Source: Marixanthotalea marina (GTDB lineage Bacteria > Bacteroidota > Bacteroidia > Flavobacteriales > Flavobacteriaceae). Taken from it: 64,000 bases of DNA. Position 1 is the stretch's first letter. Each line of letters begins with the position of its first letter. Positions 55,927 to 64,000 of this stretch are shown here, one piece after another. The notes under the pieces were generated by a model, which was given only the letters and a program-made list of their open reading frames with translations, was not told the origin of the DNA and ran no database searches. Both the position numbers and the translations under genes were made by a program. The stretch spans positions 558,001 through 622,000 of the forward strand of contig JAHLEH010000001.1 of assembly GCA_018883545.1 (NCBI GenBank). The letters are read 5' to 3'.

Positions 55927-58503
55927 TTACTCTTTGGTATAGGGGCTTTCACGCAGGTTAAGACGACTGTTTTCATAGCCGCCATTGTCAACAATGACTT
56001 TGTACAAAACAATACCTGGGTCCAATGGTCTTATCTGTATTGTATAGAAACCATCTTCGGTCTTTTCGATAGGAAACGACACGTCTGTTTCAATGATTCT
56101 TGCTGCCCCTGCAGGGTACATTTTCGAATAATTATGCTTCCAGTTGAGATCTTCGTTAATGTTGATGGTCTTTTCTTCGGATTGGCCCACAGAAACCGAT
56201 ACATGATGCCCCCCCTTTTTAAAGGGCAGGGTGCTATCAAAAAACAATCTTATTTTGATACTGTCCTGGGGAGAATCCAGGTGGATCCTATAACTAAGGT
56301 AGGCGCCTTCCGTTTTTTCCGTATAGGGCATCAAGGCGATACCGGATAAGGTCCTTCCCAAATCCGGGATGACCGTCCAACTCGTATTGCCTTCCGACCT
56401 TTTTCCATAATAATGCTCCGCTTCCATAACGACTACCCTATTTTTTTCGGAAAACACATAACCGCCCGTCTTGGCTTCTTCCGGTGATATGCGTACCACC
56501 TTGGGCATCACATTGCCACCCCTTGGTTCGTCCCAGGAACGGTAACCGATATGGGTCTGGTCCATGATGTGGTTCCATTTTCCTTCGGAAACATTCAAAT
56601 TATAGTCTTTCGTAAATTCGGCATCTATGGCAAAACATTTTTCCACTTGGTCTGCCCAATCGTTTGCTCTTAAATCCTTTTCAGCAGCCAGCTTTTTGTT
56701 CATGGCCAGCGCATAATACATATCATAGAGATTGGCCATGGCTCGAACGGGATGAAGTACCAATTGCATATAGGTGTCTTTATACTCATTGGGAAGGGTT
56801 TCATACTGTCTTCTTGCTTTGGCCTCCAGAGCCAAATAGGCATCCTTGACTTGAAGGAACTCACCGTTTTCCAGGTTGTAGGTTCTATCGTCCAGCATTT
56901 CCGCCGTTACACGGCTGGCATATTTACAGTAAAGGCTCAAAATCCCCGCGGCTTCCTTGGCAGCTTCCTTGCCAAATTTGTCTTCACAGAACTTAAAGGC
57001 ATAGGTATCGAGGTTATCGTGTGAAAAGGCTGTAGGATTCCAGGCCATATTCAAAAAGAAGTCCATAGGATATTCATTGGGTTTTAGGTCGCCAACATTC
57101 AGTATCCATACTTTGTCGACACCATAGCTGTAGGTCAACTGTAACTGCTCCCACATATGGGGGATTTGGGTCATGTTCAACCATTGATAGGCCCTTGGGG
57201 CGCCATGTAGGTCCACATGGTAATAAATCCCATAGCCCCCAGGGTGCTTTTTGCCATCCAACTCAGGCAACCTTCTAACATCGCCCCAATTATCGTCACA
57301 CAATAGGACAATCATATCATCCGGTACTTTTATCCCTTGGTCATAATATTCCAAAACCTCACTGTATAATGCCCATATCTGGGGTGTTTCATCAATAGGC
57401 TTTTTGGTAACTTTCTTGATGATTTTTCTTTGGTCGGCCATAATTTGCTCTATGAGCTTAAAGTTTTCCTCGGCGCTTCCTGTATCATCCATGGGCAAAT
57501 CACCATCACCCCTCATGGCCATGGTTATCACCTGTTCGTAGTCCTTGTTGCGCTCAAGGCCATCCTGCCAAAACTTTTGTAAACCTTCAGCATTGGTCTT
57601 GTAATTCCATTCGCCATTTCCATAATCCTTCCTGTGTTTGCCCCATTCCCTTTGGGAACGCATCATGGGCTCATGGTGGGAAGTGCCCATCACGATACCA
57701 TACTCATCGGCCAGTTTGGGGTTAAGGGGATCGTCCTCATTGAAGGCGTTGCCCCACATTGCCGGCCATAGATAATTGGCTCTTAATCGCAAAAGCAATT
57801 CAAACATGTGCGTGTACATTTTGCTGTTGACACCACCGAATTTCTCACGACACCAACCTGTAAAACAAGGGGCCTCATCGTTTATAAAAATACCTCTGTA
57901 ACGCACTTTGGGCTCTTCGGAAACATAACGGCCTGCCACAACGTAGGCAGATGCACGTTGTTTTGCAGGAACGTCTGCCCACCAGTACCATGGAGATACC
58001 CCCAACTGGCGTGAAAGTTCATAGATACCATAGATAGTTCCACGTTTGTCACTACCTACGATAACAAGTGATTTGTTGGAATTGGATTTTGAATCATTTA
58101 TTGTAGCGATAATAAAACTTTCCCATTTGCCCTTGATAGACTTTACATCCAGTTTTCCTTGGGCAACAAGGTTGTCAATTACCTTGCTCTTTCCTAGAGT
58201 GCCCACAATAATTTTTGGGCTATCCGTTGGAGAAGCCATTGTAAGCTCTGGAACCTTACCAGTGACCCTTTCGATATCGGACTGTAAGTCGCCCACAGCC
58301 CTTATTACACCCTTATGGTCTGATATGTCGTAATTGATGGGGGTTGCCATGCCCTCCTTTGTAACTATTGGAAAATCATCTATTGCTCCCGGGGTATCAA
58401 TGATGAAGTCTTGGGACAATGCACCTATTTGCTGTGCTTGTGCCGTATGTGTTAATTTTAGGAAAAGGGTGATGTATAATAGGAGCTTAAGTTTTGATAC
58501 CAT
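55927..58503 (-). CDS. GH115 alpha-glucuronidase, exported
   Basis: 858 residues: a signal peptide (ending THTAQA), an N-terminal domain (about 25-170, with KIIVGTLGKSKVID and YGIYELSRQLGVSPWYWWAD), and the central catalytic barrel: YRGIFINDEAPCFTGW, LRANYLWPAMWGNAF, EYGIVMGTSHHEPMMRSQ. A helical bundle (about 510-650) and a C-terminal beta-domain from about 680 (VVVMEAEHYYGKRSEG) follow. GH115 enzymes remove (4-O-methyl)-glucuronic acid from xylan, acting on internal and terminal xylose units. Length and order fit family norms. GH2 lies upstream on the same strand. Confidence 0.94.
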   Translation of the reverse strand: MVSKLKLLLYITLFLKLTHTAQAQQIGALSQDFIIDTPGAIDDFPIVTKEGMATPINYDISDHKGVIRAVGDLQSDIERVTGKVPELTMASPTDSPKIIVGTLGKSKVIDNLVAQGKLDVKSIKGKWESFIIATINDSKSNSNKSLVIVGSDKRGTIYGIYELSRQLGVSPWYWWADVPAKQRASAYVVAGRYVSEEPKVRYRGIFINDEAPCFTGWCREKFGGVNSKMYTHMFELLLRLRANYLWPAMWGNAFNEDDPLNPKLADEYGIVMGTSHHEPMMRSQREWGKHRKDYGNGEWNYKTNAEGLQKFWQDGLERNKDYEQVITMAMRGDGDLPMDDTGSAEENFKLIEQIMADQRKIIKKVTKKPIDETPQIWALYSEVLEYYDQGIKVPDDMIVLLCDDNWGDVRRLPELDGKKHPGGYGIYYHVDLHGAPRAYQWLNMTQIPHMWEQLQLTYSYGVDKVWILNVGDLKPNEYPMDFFLNMAWNPTAFSHDNLDTYAFKFCEDKFGKEAAKEAAGILSLYCKYASRVTAEMLDDRTYNLENGEFLQVKDAYLALEAKARRQYETLPNEYKDTYMQLVLHPVRAMANLYDMYYALAMNKKLAAEKDLRANDWADQVEKCFAIDAEFTKDYNLNVSEGKWNHIMDQTHIGYRSWDEPRGGNVMPKVVRISPEEAKTGGYVFSEKNRVVVMEAEHYYGKRSEGNTSWTVIPDLGRTLSGIALMPYTEKTEGAYLSYRIHLDSPQDSIKIRLFFDSTLPFKKGGHHVSVSVGQSEEKTININEDLNWKHNYSKMYPAGAARIIETDVSFPIEKTEDGFYTIQIRPLDPGIVLYKVIVDNGGYENSRLNLRESPYTKE

Positions 58504-58901
58504 TGATTTTTAATCTTTTATGTTTAGGGAATTGCTGAAAACTTGTTGTATCTGATTTTTAACCAAAATTCCTTTGCTGCAAACCATAGTTAAGGGTCAA
58601 ATATAAAACATCATGGACAAAGGGCATTCATCTTTTTAATTAAATATGACGATGCTTTTTCAGTAGCACATAGGAAATAGGTATCTTTATGGGTATTGCC
58701 AATGTTTCTTAACAGGAAAACGTATGTTGGTCAAGTTTTTGCTTTCATTTATTGTATGTGTAAAGGCTGATAGCAAGGCATAGGCTTGTCAAGAGTGTCT
58801 CGAAATTTAATCTGGTTATTAATCTCGATGTCGATTATAGGGATTGGCATTGATATATGCAGACCCACAAACCTTTTTTATCGAAATAAGCGACATTTTA
58901 T
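58504..58901. other. Intergenic region between GH2 and GH115
   Basis: About 400 bases between two genes on the same strand. No gene or terminator is seen. It is long enough to hold a separate promoter for GH115-GH43, but no full consensus match was found. Confidence 0.45.
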
Positions 58902-61334
58902 TTAATTGTTCTGTAATGATTTGAATGTCATTTTTCCTGTTTTTAGTCCTTTTGTTTTTGCAATCAATTCGATATTCCCCATACTGTTGGTTGTTCTTAA
59001 CACAATAAGACATTTGCCGTTGATCGTACTTCGTTTGCTGCCCTGCCAGGATTCATCAGAAAATATGTCTGAATTGGAAACACCTGCTATTGTTGCCGGT
59101 CCTTTGATTTCAAAAGTAATCATGGTGTCCAAGGGGACTACATGCCCTTTACCATCCTCTAAGCTGACCTGAACATAAACCAAATCGGATCCATTGGCCT
59201 GTAATGTGTTTTTATTGGGCGACAGATCAATATGGGTAGGTTTGCTTGATGTGACCAGGGTGTCCCTTGCAACAATGGTGTTATTTCGCTTCCCAATCGC
59301 AATCAATTCTCCAGATACATAATTTACATCCCAATAAAGAACAGGTTCTTCCCCCTGTGCAAGTTTTTTCCTCCCCAATGATGTGTTGTTTAATATCAGT
59401 TCCACTTCGTCACAGTTGGTGAAAGCCTGAACCTCCAATACAGTACCTTTTTCAAAGTTCCAATGATCGAGCATCGGGTACCAACTCCATCGCTTGTTGG
59501 CATAATGTTTATTCCATGCGTTGTACTTAACCGTATCAGTTTCTTTAACCATTATTTTAAGTTTAGGGTTTTCACTGTATAGGGATTGGTAGATATGCCC
59601 CACAGGTGTCATCAGTTCATCCATGCCATAAAAAGCCCTGTCCCAACTTTTGTTGGGCCACTGGGATTCGCCCAAATATGACAAAGCTGTCCAGTAATAG
59701 TGGCCAATGACATGTTCCTTGTTAAACTCCAGCAAAGAGTTTTTTCGAATTCCAAAGTCAAGATTCGTTCCGGTCTCCGATGCTATGAACATCATTTGGG
59801 GGTAATTTTTAAAATCCAGGTCAAAAAAATTGCCCGTATAATTCCAGCTAACCACATCCATATTAAATGCCATGGCAGGAGGCAGGGTTTTCATGAATTC
59901 ATCATGCGTTGCCCAGTTGTCCCATTCAAATTTAACATCTTTTCTGGCGGGGAACAGTGCTGCGGTCACTTTTCTACTGGGGTCAAGTATATGGACGAAT
60001 GATACCAGTTCCCTTAAAATATCGGCACCTTGGAAATCTGCTGCTTCTCTGGTTTCAAATTTTCTGTAAACCAATCTGCGTTGCTGGTCAACTTCGTTGC
60101 CTACACTCCAAATGTAAATGGATGGATGATTTCGATTCCTTTTTATGAAGCGCTCCATATCTTCTTTCCACATCTCTTTGAATGGGACTTCACCCCCATA
60201 ATATTGGGACGTCCATTTGTCATAGGCCTCAGGTATAACCAAAATGCCCATTTCATCACATAGATCTAGCAAAACAGGGGCATGTGGATTGTGGCTCAAC
60301 CTAATGGAGTTGCACCCCATATCTTTCAATTGCTGTAAACGGTAACGGTAGCCTTCTTTCAAGGCAACAGCACCCAAACAACCAAGATCATGGTGTATGT
60401 CACCGCCTTGGGCAAACACTTTGGTACCATTCAATAAAAGGCCCTGTTCGGGAGTGAGCTCGACGGTCCTTATACCAAAACGGGTCTGGTAATCACCTTG
60501 ATACGCCCCATTGAACCATAGTTTTGTTTTTGCATAATAAAGGTTAGGGGCTTGGGTACTCCATAATTCTGGATTCGTTATTTTTAATTCCTGATTGAAG
60601 GTATGATCTTTAAAGAATTCAAGATATACTATATCTTTTTTGGTGGTTACAATATTGCCTTTTGAATCAATTAATTCTGTTTCCAAAGTAATTTTTCCTT
60701 CTGCACCAGTTTTGTTCATAACCGTTGTTTCGATATGTACCTTTGCTAGGTCTTTGGTTATAAACGGAGTGGTGACGTATATGCCATTATCTGGTATGTA
60801 AATCGGCCCTACTACTTTTAGCCATACGTCACGATATATGCCTTCACCAGTGTACCAACGTGATGTGCCCTTAATTCGATTGTCGTAGTGAACGGCTATG
60901 ACATTTTCCTGATCATAGTATAAATAGGGTGTCAAATCATATTCGAAACCTAAATATCCATTTAAATTTCTGCCTAACAACTGACCATTGATCCATACTT
61001 TGGAATCACGGTAAATACCATCGAAATCAATAAATACCATTTTATGCTTATTGCTTTCTGAAATGGTGAATTTTTTCCGATACCACCCTTCTTGATAGGG
61101 TAGCCAACCATTAGCAGAGGTTGAATTTTCATGGTCGAACTTACCCCCAACACTAGCGTCGTGCGGAAGAATTACACTTTCCCAATGGCTATCATTATAG
61201 TCTTTGGCTTGGGCTCCTTCCTGATTGCCCAAAATAAATTTCCAGTCCGAATTAAAAAGTTGTGGGCTCTGACCATAAGAAAGGCGAATAAACCCAATAA
61301 CCAATACCAAAGTAAATAAATAGATTTTTGCCAT
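58902..61334 (-). CDS. GH2 family beta-galactosidase-like enzyme, exported
   Basis: 810 residues: a signal peptide (ending RLSYGQ), a sugar-binding jelly roll (about 25-180, NSDWKFILGN and NANNG-type loop GWLPYQEGWYRKKF), an Ig-like domain (about 185-290), and a TIM barrel (about 295-600) with RTVELTPEQGLLLNG, GCNSIRLSHNPHAP, the acid/base Glu in IYIWSVGNEVDQQ (about 412) and the nucleophile Glu in MFIASETGTNLDFG (about 519). Further beta-domains include an Ig-like one. GH2 also holds mannosidases, glucuronidases and arabinosidases, so galactose is only the likeliest target. Confidence 0.9.
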   Translation of the reverse strand: MAKIYLFTLVLVIGFIRLSYGQSPQLFNSDWKFILGNQEGAQAKDYNDSHWESVILPHDASVGGKFDHENSTSANGWLPYQEGWYRKKFTISESNKHKMVFIDFDGIYRDSKVWINGQLLGRNLNGYLGFEYDLTPYLYYDQENVIAVHYDNRIKGTSRWYTGEGIYRDVWLKVVGPIYIPDNGIYVTTPFITKDLAKVHIETTVMNKTGAEGKITLETELIDSKGNIVTTKKDIVYLEFFKDHTFNQELKITNPELWSTQAPNLYYAKTKLWFNGAYQGDYQTRFGIRTVELTPEQGLLLNGTKVFAQGGDIHHDLGCLGAVALKEGYRYRLQQLKDMGCNSIRLSHNPHAPVLLDLCDEMGILVIPEAYDKWTSQYYGGEVPFKEMWKEDMERFIKRNRNHPSIYIWSVGNEVDQQRRLVYRKFETREAADFQGADILRELVSFVHILDPSRKVTAALFPARKDVKFEWDNWATHDEFMKTLPPAMAFNMDVVSWNYTGNFFDLDFKNYPQMMFIASETGTNLDFGIRKNSLLEFNKEHVIGHYYWTALSYLGESQWPNKSWDRAFYGMDELMTPVGHIYQSLYSENPKLKIMVKETDTVKYNAWNKHYANKRWSWYPMLDHWNFEKGTVLEVQAFTNCDEVELILNNTSLGRKKLAQGEEPVLYWDVNYVSGELIAIGKRNNTIVARDTLVTSSKPTHIDLSPNKNTLQANGSDLVYVQVSLEDGKGHVVPLDTMITFEIKGPATIAGVSNSDIFSDESWQGSKRSTINGKCLIVLRTTNSMGNIELIAKTKGLKTGKMTFKSLQNN

Positions 61335-61465
61335 ATTTGGATTTGTGTTAATATAGTTGGTAAAGCCCTGCTAAAAAGTTCAGAGGGGATAACGAATATA
61401 CAATATAAATGTTTGTAATAAACCAAATGGCCTGTAATTTACTATTGTAAGCTAGCTTTTTTTTC

Positions 61466-62374
61466 TCAATTCAACTGCCTATATTCCTGTGGTGTTTTTC
61501 CTGTTTTTGATTTGAACAGGCGACTGAAATAATGCGGATAATTAAAACCCAACGCATAAGCAATCTCGCTTACAGATTCATTTTCACCAAGCAATAAGTC
61601 TTTGGCTTTTTCGATGATGAAATTATTGATTTGGTCCTTGGTACCATAACCTGTTTCCTTTTTCAGTAAATCACTTAAATAGCTTGGGGAAAGATGGATT
61701 TTGTCCGCGAAATAGTCGATGGACGGAATCCCGGTTGTTACAAAACTGCCCTCTGAATAATAGGTTTTCAATAGGTTTTGAAACTGGCTTACTATACCCG
61801 AATTTTGGGCGGAACGTGTATGGAACTGCCTTTCATAATAGCGGTTTGAAAGGTTCAACAGCAATTCCAAAGACGATGAAATGACGGTTTGACTATGGTT
61901 GTCTATGCGTTCCGAAATTTCGGCTTTTATCATATTCACACAATCCGTTATGGTTTTTTGTTCGTTGTCGGACAAATGCAACGCTTCATGGACATCGTAC
62001 GAAAAGAATTGGTATTGGTCAATGGTTTTGCCAAGTGGGGTGTTTCGTATGAGATCGGGATGGAAAAATAGCATCCACCCGTTAATGTCATTCAGTTTTT
62101 GGGCTTTGGTTACAGATTGTACCTGGTTAGGTGCCGTAAAAATCAGGACACCTTCGTCAAAATCATACGCATTTCTACCATACTGCATGCCACAGCTTTT
62201 GTCTTTCAGCGCGATGGAATACAAATCGGTAGTCGATTTTATGCCAATCCATTCCTCTGGAATTTCCCATTTTGAAACATCAATGATACTTATCAAAGGA
62301 TGTGTAGGCTTTGTAAATCCCTGCATATTGTGCAGCTGACTTATCGATTTTATATGTTGGATGTTATGGCCCAT
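61466..62374 (-). CDS. AraC family transcriptional regulator
   Basis: 302 residues: an N-terminal ligand-sensing cupin-like part (about 25-140, with GVLIFTAPNQVQSV) and a C-terminal double helix-turn-helix domain (about 200-300) containing SIDYFADKIHLSPSYLSDLLKKETG (in parts) and VSEIAYALGFNYPHYFSRLFKSKTGKTPQEYR. The second HTH signature is complete. GH2 begins 131 bases downstream on the same strand, so it could control the carbohydrate genes. Equally, AraC regulators of this type often stand beside an SDR gene, as here, and may regulate that operon instead. Confidence 0.92.
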   Translation of the reverse strand: MGHNIQHIKSISQLHNMQGFTKPTHPLISIIDVSKWEIPEEWIGIKSTTDLYSIALKDKSCGMQYGRNAYDFDEGVLIFTAPNQVQSVTKAQKLNDINGWMLFFHPDLIRNTPLGKTIDQYQFFSYDVHEALHLSDNEQKTITDCVNMIKAEISERIDNHSQTVISSSLELLLNLSNRYYERQFHTRSAQNSGIVSQFQNLLKTYYSEGSFVTTGIPSIDYFADKIHLSPSYLSDLLKKETGYGTKDQINNFIIEKAKDLLLGENESVSEIAYALGFNYPHYFSRLFKSKTGKTPQEYRQLN

Positions 62375-62387
62375 AATGATCAGGAAT

Positions 62388-62885
62388 TTACGTTAATGAT
62401 TCTATAATTTTCTCATAATATATTGAAGCCCTTTCTTCTGAAAAATAATCAACCACCAAACCATCCAATCCAAACAATGAAAGTCCGATGCCGATTCCTT
62501 GCCAAGTTGGACTTTTAGTTAACCAAAAAATCAAGATTGTAGCAATGAAAAATACGGTTGCCACAGCTTTCGAAATGTTGTATTGGTATTGGAAATCTTC
62601 CACACGTTTTTTCTCGTTTTGAACAAATTCGGTTTGGTTTTCTTGGGAATTTAGTTGCATTTCTGTCATACTTTTTTGATTGGAATACAGTATATTTCCT
62701 CCGATTGCAGTGTAAATACCACCAGTAATTATTAATGGTAACAATAGGGCTTTAGCATTAGGTGTATTGCCCATTTTCCAAAGCAATACACTAATAATTA
62801 CAGTTAAAACTCCAAAGGCGATTATCAATTTCGATTCAAAAAGTTCGCCTTTTATCCAGTTATTTGTGTTTTGATAAAAATCCAT
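62388..62885 (-). CDS. Membrane protein of unknown function, 165 residues
   Basis: No family recognised. Four hydrophobic segments are visible (about 20-38, 46-66, 108-126, 132-148), with a hydrophilic, Gln/Glu-rich stretch between the second and third that could form a short coiled coil (NSQENQTEFVQNEKKRVED). It lies 2 bases after the DUF2147 gene and 13 bases before the AraC gene, which suggests one transcript. Confidence 0.8.
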   Translation of the reverse strand: MDFYQNTNNWIKGELFESKLIIAFGVLTVIISVLLWKMGNTPNAKALLLPLIITGGIYTAIGGNILYSNQKSMTEMQLNSQENQTEFVQNEKKRVEDFQYQYNISKAVATVFFIATILIFWLTKSPTWQGIGIGLSLFGLDGLVVDYFSEERASIYYEKIIESLT

Positions 62886-62887
62886 TG

Positions 62888-63322
62888 TTAATGCATTCTA
62901 TGAAAAGTTGCGGTTCGTCCCAATAATGAGAAACCCAAATAGCCTCGTAAATTTAGCTTATTATTTTTAATCCAAACTTTGCAACCATAAGTGTCGCCAC
63001 TTGGGGCGTTATAAATTTTACCGTTGGTGTATTCATTTCCGTTCCATGTCAAGTCCGTTAAACTTGTGATTCCGATTACGTTTCTGGAACGTAATTTAGG
63101 GTCTGGGTTTTCCGTATCTTTTTTAGAGGTTTTTCCATCGATTTCCACGATTTCTTTTCCCCAAAGATATTTTCCGTAATATTTTCCGTCTTTTTTGAAG
63201 ATTTCAATTTGGACGTCTTTGTTATCCGATTCCCATTTTCCAATAATTTCAGATTCGGTTTGTGCAAATAGTTTGGTGCTTAATATTACGAAAAGTAATA
63301 CGAATAATTTTAGAGATCTCAT
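62888..63322 (-). CDS. DUF2147 family exported protein
   Basis: 144 residues: a signal peptide (ending STKLFAQ) and a DUF2147 beta-barrel-like domain: IIGKWESDNKDVQIEIFKKDG, YYGKYLWGKEIVE, ITSLTDLTWNGNEYTNGKIYNAPSGDTYGCKVWIKNN (in parts), LRGYLGFSLLGRTATFHRM. The family is frequent in Bacteroidota and Proteobacteria; its role is not established. It lies 2 bases before the 165-residue membrane protein gene and 48 bases after the SDR gene. Confidence 0.9.
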   Translation of the reverse strand: MRSLKLFVLLFVILSTKLFAQTESEIIGKWESDNKDVQIEIFKKDGKYYGKYLWGKEIVEIDGKTSKKDTENPDPKLRSRNVIGITSLTDLTWNGNEYTNGKIYNAPSGDTYGCKVWIKNNKLNLRGYLGFSLLGRTATFHRMH

Positions 63323-63370
63323 TTTATGATGTTTGGAATTTTATAATTTGATTGAATTTTTTCTGATGAA

Positions 63371-64000
63371 TTACATTTGGCTCATTACAATGTTGTCGAA
63401 AAGTCTATCGCCTAAATAAGTTCTCATCCATACCATGGGTTTAGCAAATTTTCCAACTCTGTAACGCGTCTTTGGTTTTTTGGAATGTATGATTTTTACA
63501 ACCGCATCCGAAATAACCGAAGGTTTTGAAGATCCGTTCCCTTGTGCCGCTTTCTTTGTGCCCTCTGCAATTTTGTCCATCATATTTCGGTAGGCACTTT
63601 CCTTGGGAAGTTTGTCGAATTGCTCAAGGAGTACAGAGCCAAACTCGGTAGCAATAAATCCTGGTTCAAGCACCACAACATTAATTCCGAATGGTTTCAA
63701 TTCCAAACGTAAACAGTCGCTCAATCCTTCCACAGCGTGTTTGCTGGCATGGTACCAAGCGCCCATTGGAAAGTACATTTTGCCACCCATAGAAGATGTG
63801 TTTATGATGGTTCCCGATTTTGCTTTTCTCATGAATGGTGCTACTTTTTGGGTCATTGCTGCCATTCCAAAAACATTCACTTCCATTTGTTTACGTGCGT
63901 CATCCAATGGAATGTCTTCTACCGAACCATACAGACCGTAACCTGCGTTATTCCAAAGAACGTCAATTTTGCCTTGTTCTTTGATAATTGTATCAACGAC
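63371..64000 (-). CDS. Short-chain dehydrogenase/reductase (SDR), N-terminus beyond the window
   Basis: The frame is open to the window's right edge, giving about 209 C-terminal residues; the TGxxxGxG cofactor motif lies outside. Visible SDR marks are VLWNNAGYGLYG (NNAG), SGTIINTSSMGGKMYF (catalytic Ser), and YHASKHAVEGLSDCLRLEL (YxxxK). It then has GINVVVLEPGFIATEFG, the typical PG motif. The substrate is unknown. It seems to be the first visible gene of the SDR-DUF2147-membrane protein-AraC unit. Confidence 0.92.
   Translation of the reverse strand, partial: VVDTIIKEQGKIDVLWNNAGYGLYGSVEDIPLDDARKQMEVNVFGMAAMTQKVAPFMRKAKSGTIINTSSMGGKMYFPMGAWYHASKHAVEGLSDCLRLELKPFGINVVVLEPGFIATEFGSVLLEQFDKLPKESAYRNMMDKIAEGTKKAAQGNGSSKPSVISDAVVKIIHSKKPKTRYRVGKFAKPMVWMRTYLGDRLFDNIVMSQM

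Noticed and set aside
55828..56349. 173-codon plus-strand frame across the GH43-GH115 junction
   Set aside because: Antisense shadow of two supported glycosidase genes.

Overview
The window looks like a chromosome segment of a marine-type member of the Flavobacteriaceae (Bacteroidota). Supporting signs are low GC, no Shine-Dalgarno signals, promoters of the Bacteroidota form TTG-N17-23-TAnnTTTG, a PorP/SprF-type protein, a tandem-domain NifU protein, a caa3-type oxidase assembly cluster with two subunit III genes, and short palindromic repeats of the kind scattered through flavobacterial genomes. The genus cannot be fixed from the sequence.

Positions 1-29.6 kb are core genome. In order they hold: the 3' end of an outer-membrane barrel gene; a cytochrome oxidase cluster (cyoE, two cox3-type genes, a subunit IV, a Cys-less SCO relative, SCO, DUF420, a small exported Cys protein); a MacAB-TolC-like exporter operon ending in tsaB; and MscS, a DUF255 thioredoxin/six-hairpin protein, dodecin, NifU, PorP/SprF, DUF4407 and a sulfide:quinone-oxidoreductase-like flavoprotein. 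Next comes a minus-strand group with a BlaI repressor, an M56 (BlaR1-like) peptidase, two TlpA-like thioredoxins and a 156-residue protein sharing a module with the M56 tail. A DMT exporter, an M20 dipeptidase and tRNA-Leu(UAG) follow. The tRNA is preceded by a truncated copy of its own 5' half.

Positions 30.1-61.4 kb are a large carbohydrate region beginning just after the tRNA. Its left half looks like oxidative glycoside metabolism: a DUF1080 (3-keto-disaccharide hydrolase family) protein, a Tat-exported Gfo/Idh/MocA oxidoreductase, a GH43, an azurin lipoprotein, a TonB receptor, TMEM220, and a four-gene operon. That operon encodes a 1181-residue lipoprotein (ThuA, propeller, HEAT, LamG-like and cupredoxin parts), an MFS transporter, a sugar epimerase and a cytosolic Gfo/Idh. 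The right half is a debranching suite: CE1-like esterase, GH29, GH51, GH27, GH39 on the plus strand and GH2, GH115, GH43 on the minus strand. This fits decorated glucuronoarabinoxylan or a similar heteropolymer. No SusD, hybrid two-component regulator, sulfatase or endo-xylanase is visible.

Positions 61.4-64 kb hold an SDR, a DUF2147 protein, a small membrane protein and an AraC regulator, probably one operon reading toward GH2. The strongest candidate for something undescribed is the cupredoxin-tailed ThuA/propeller protein and its operon. It may be a copper-linked version of the oxidise-then-cleave route for glycosides.
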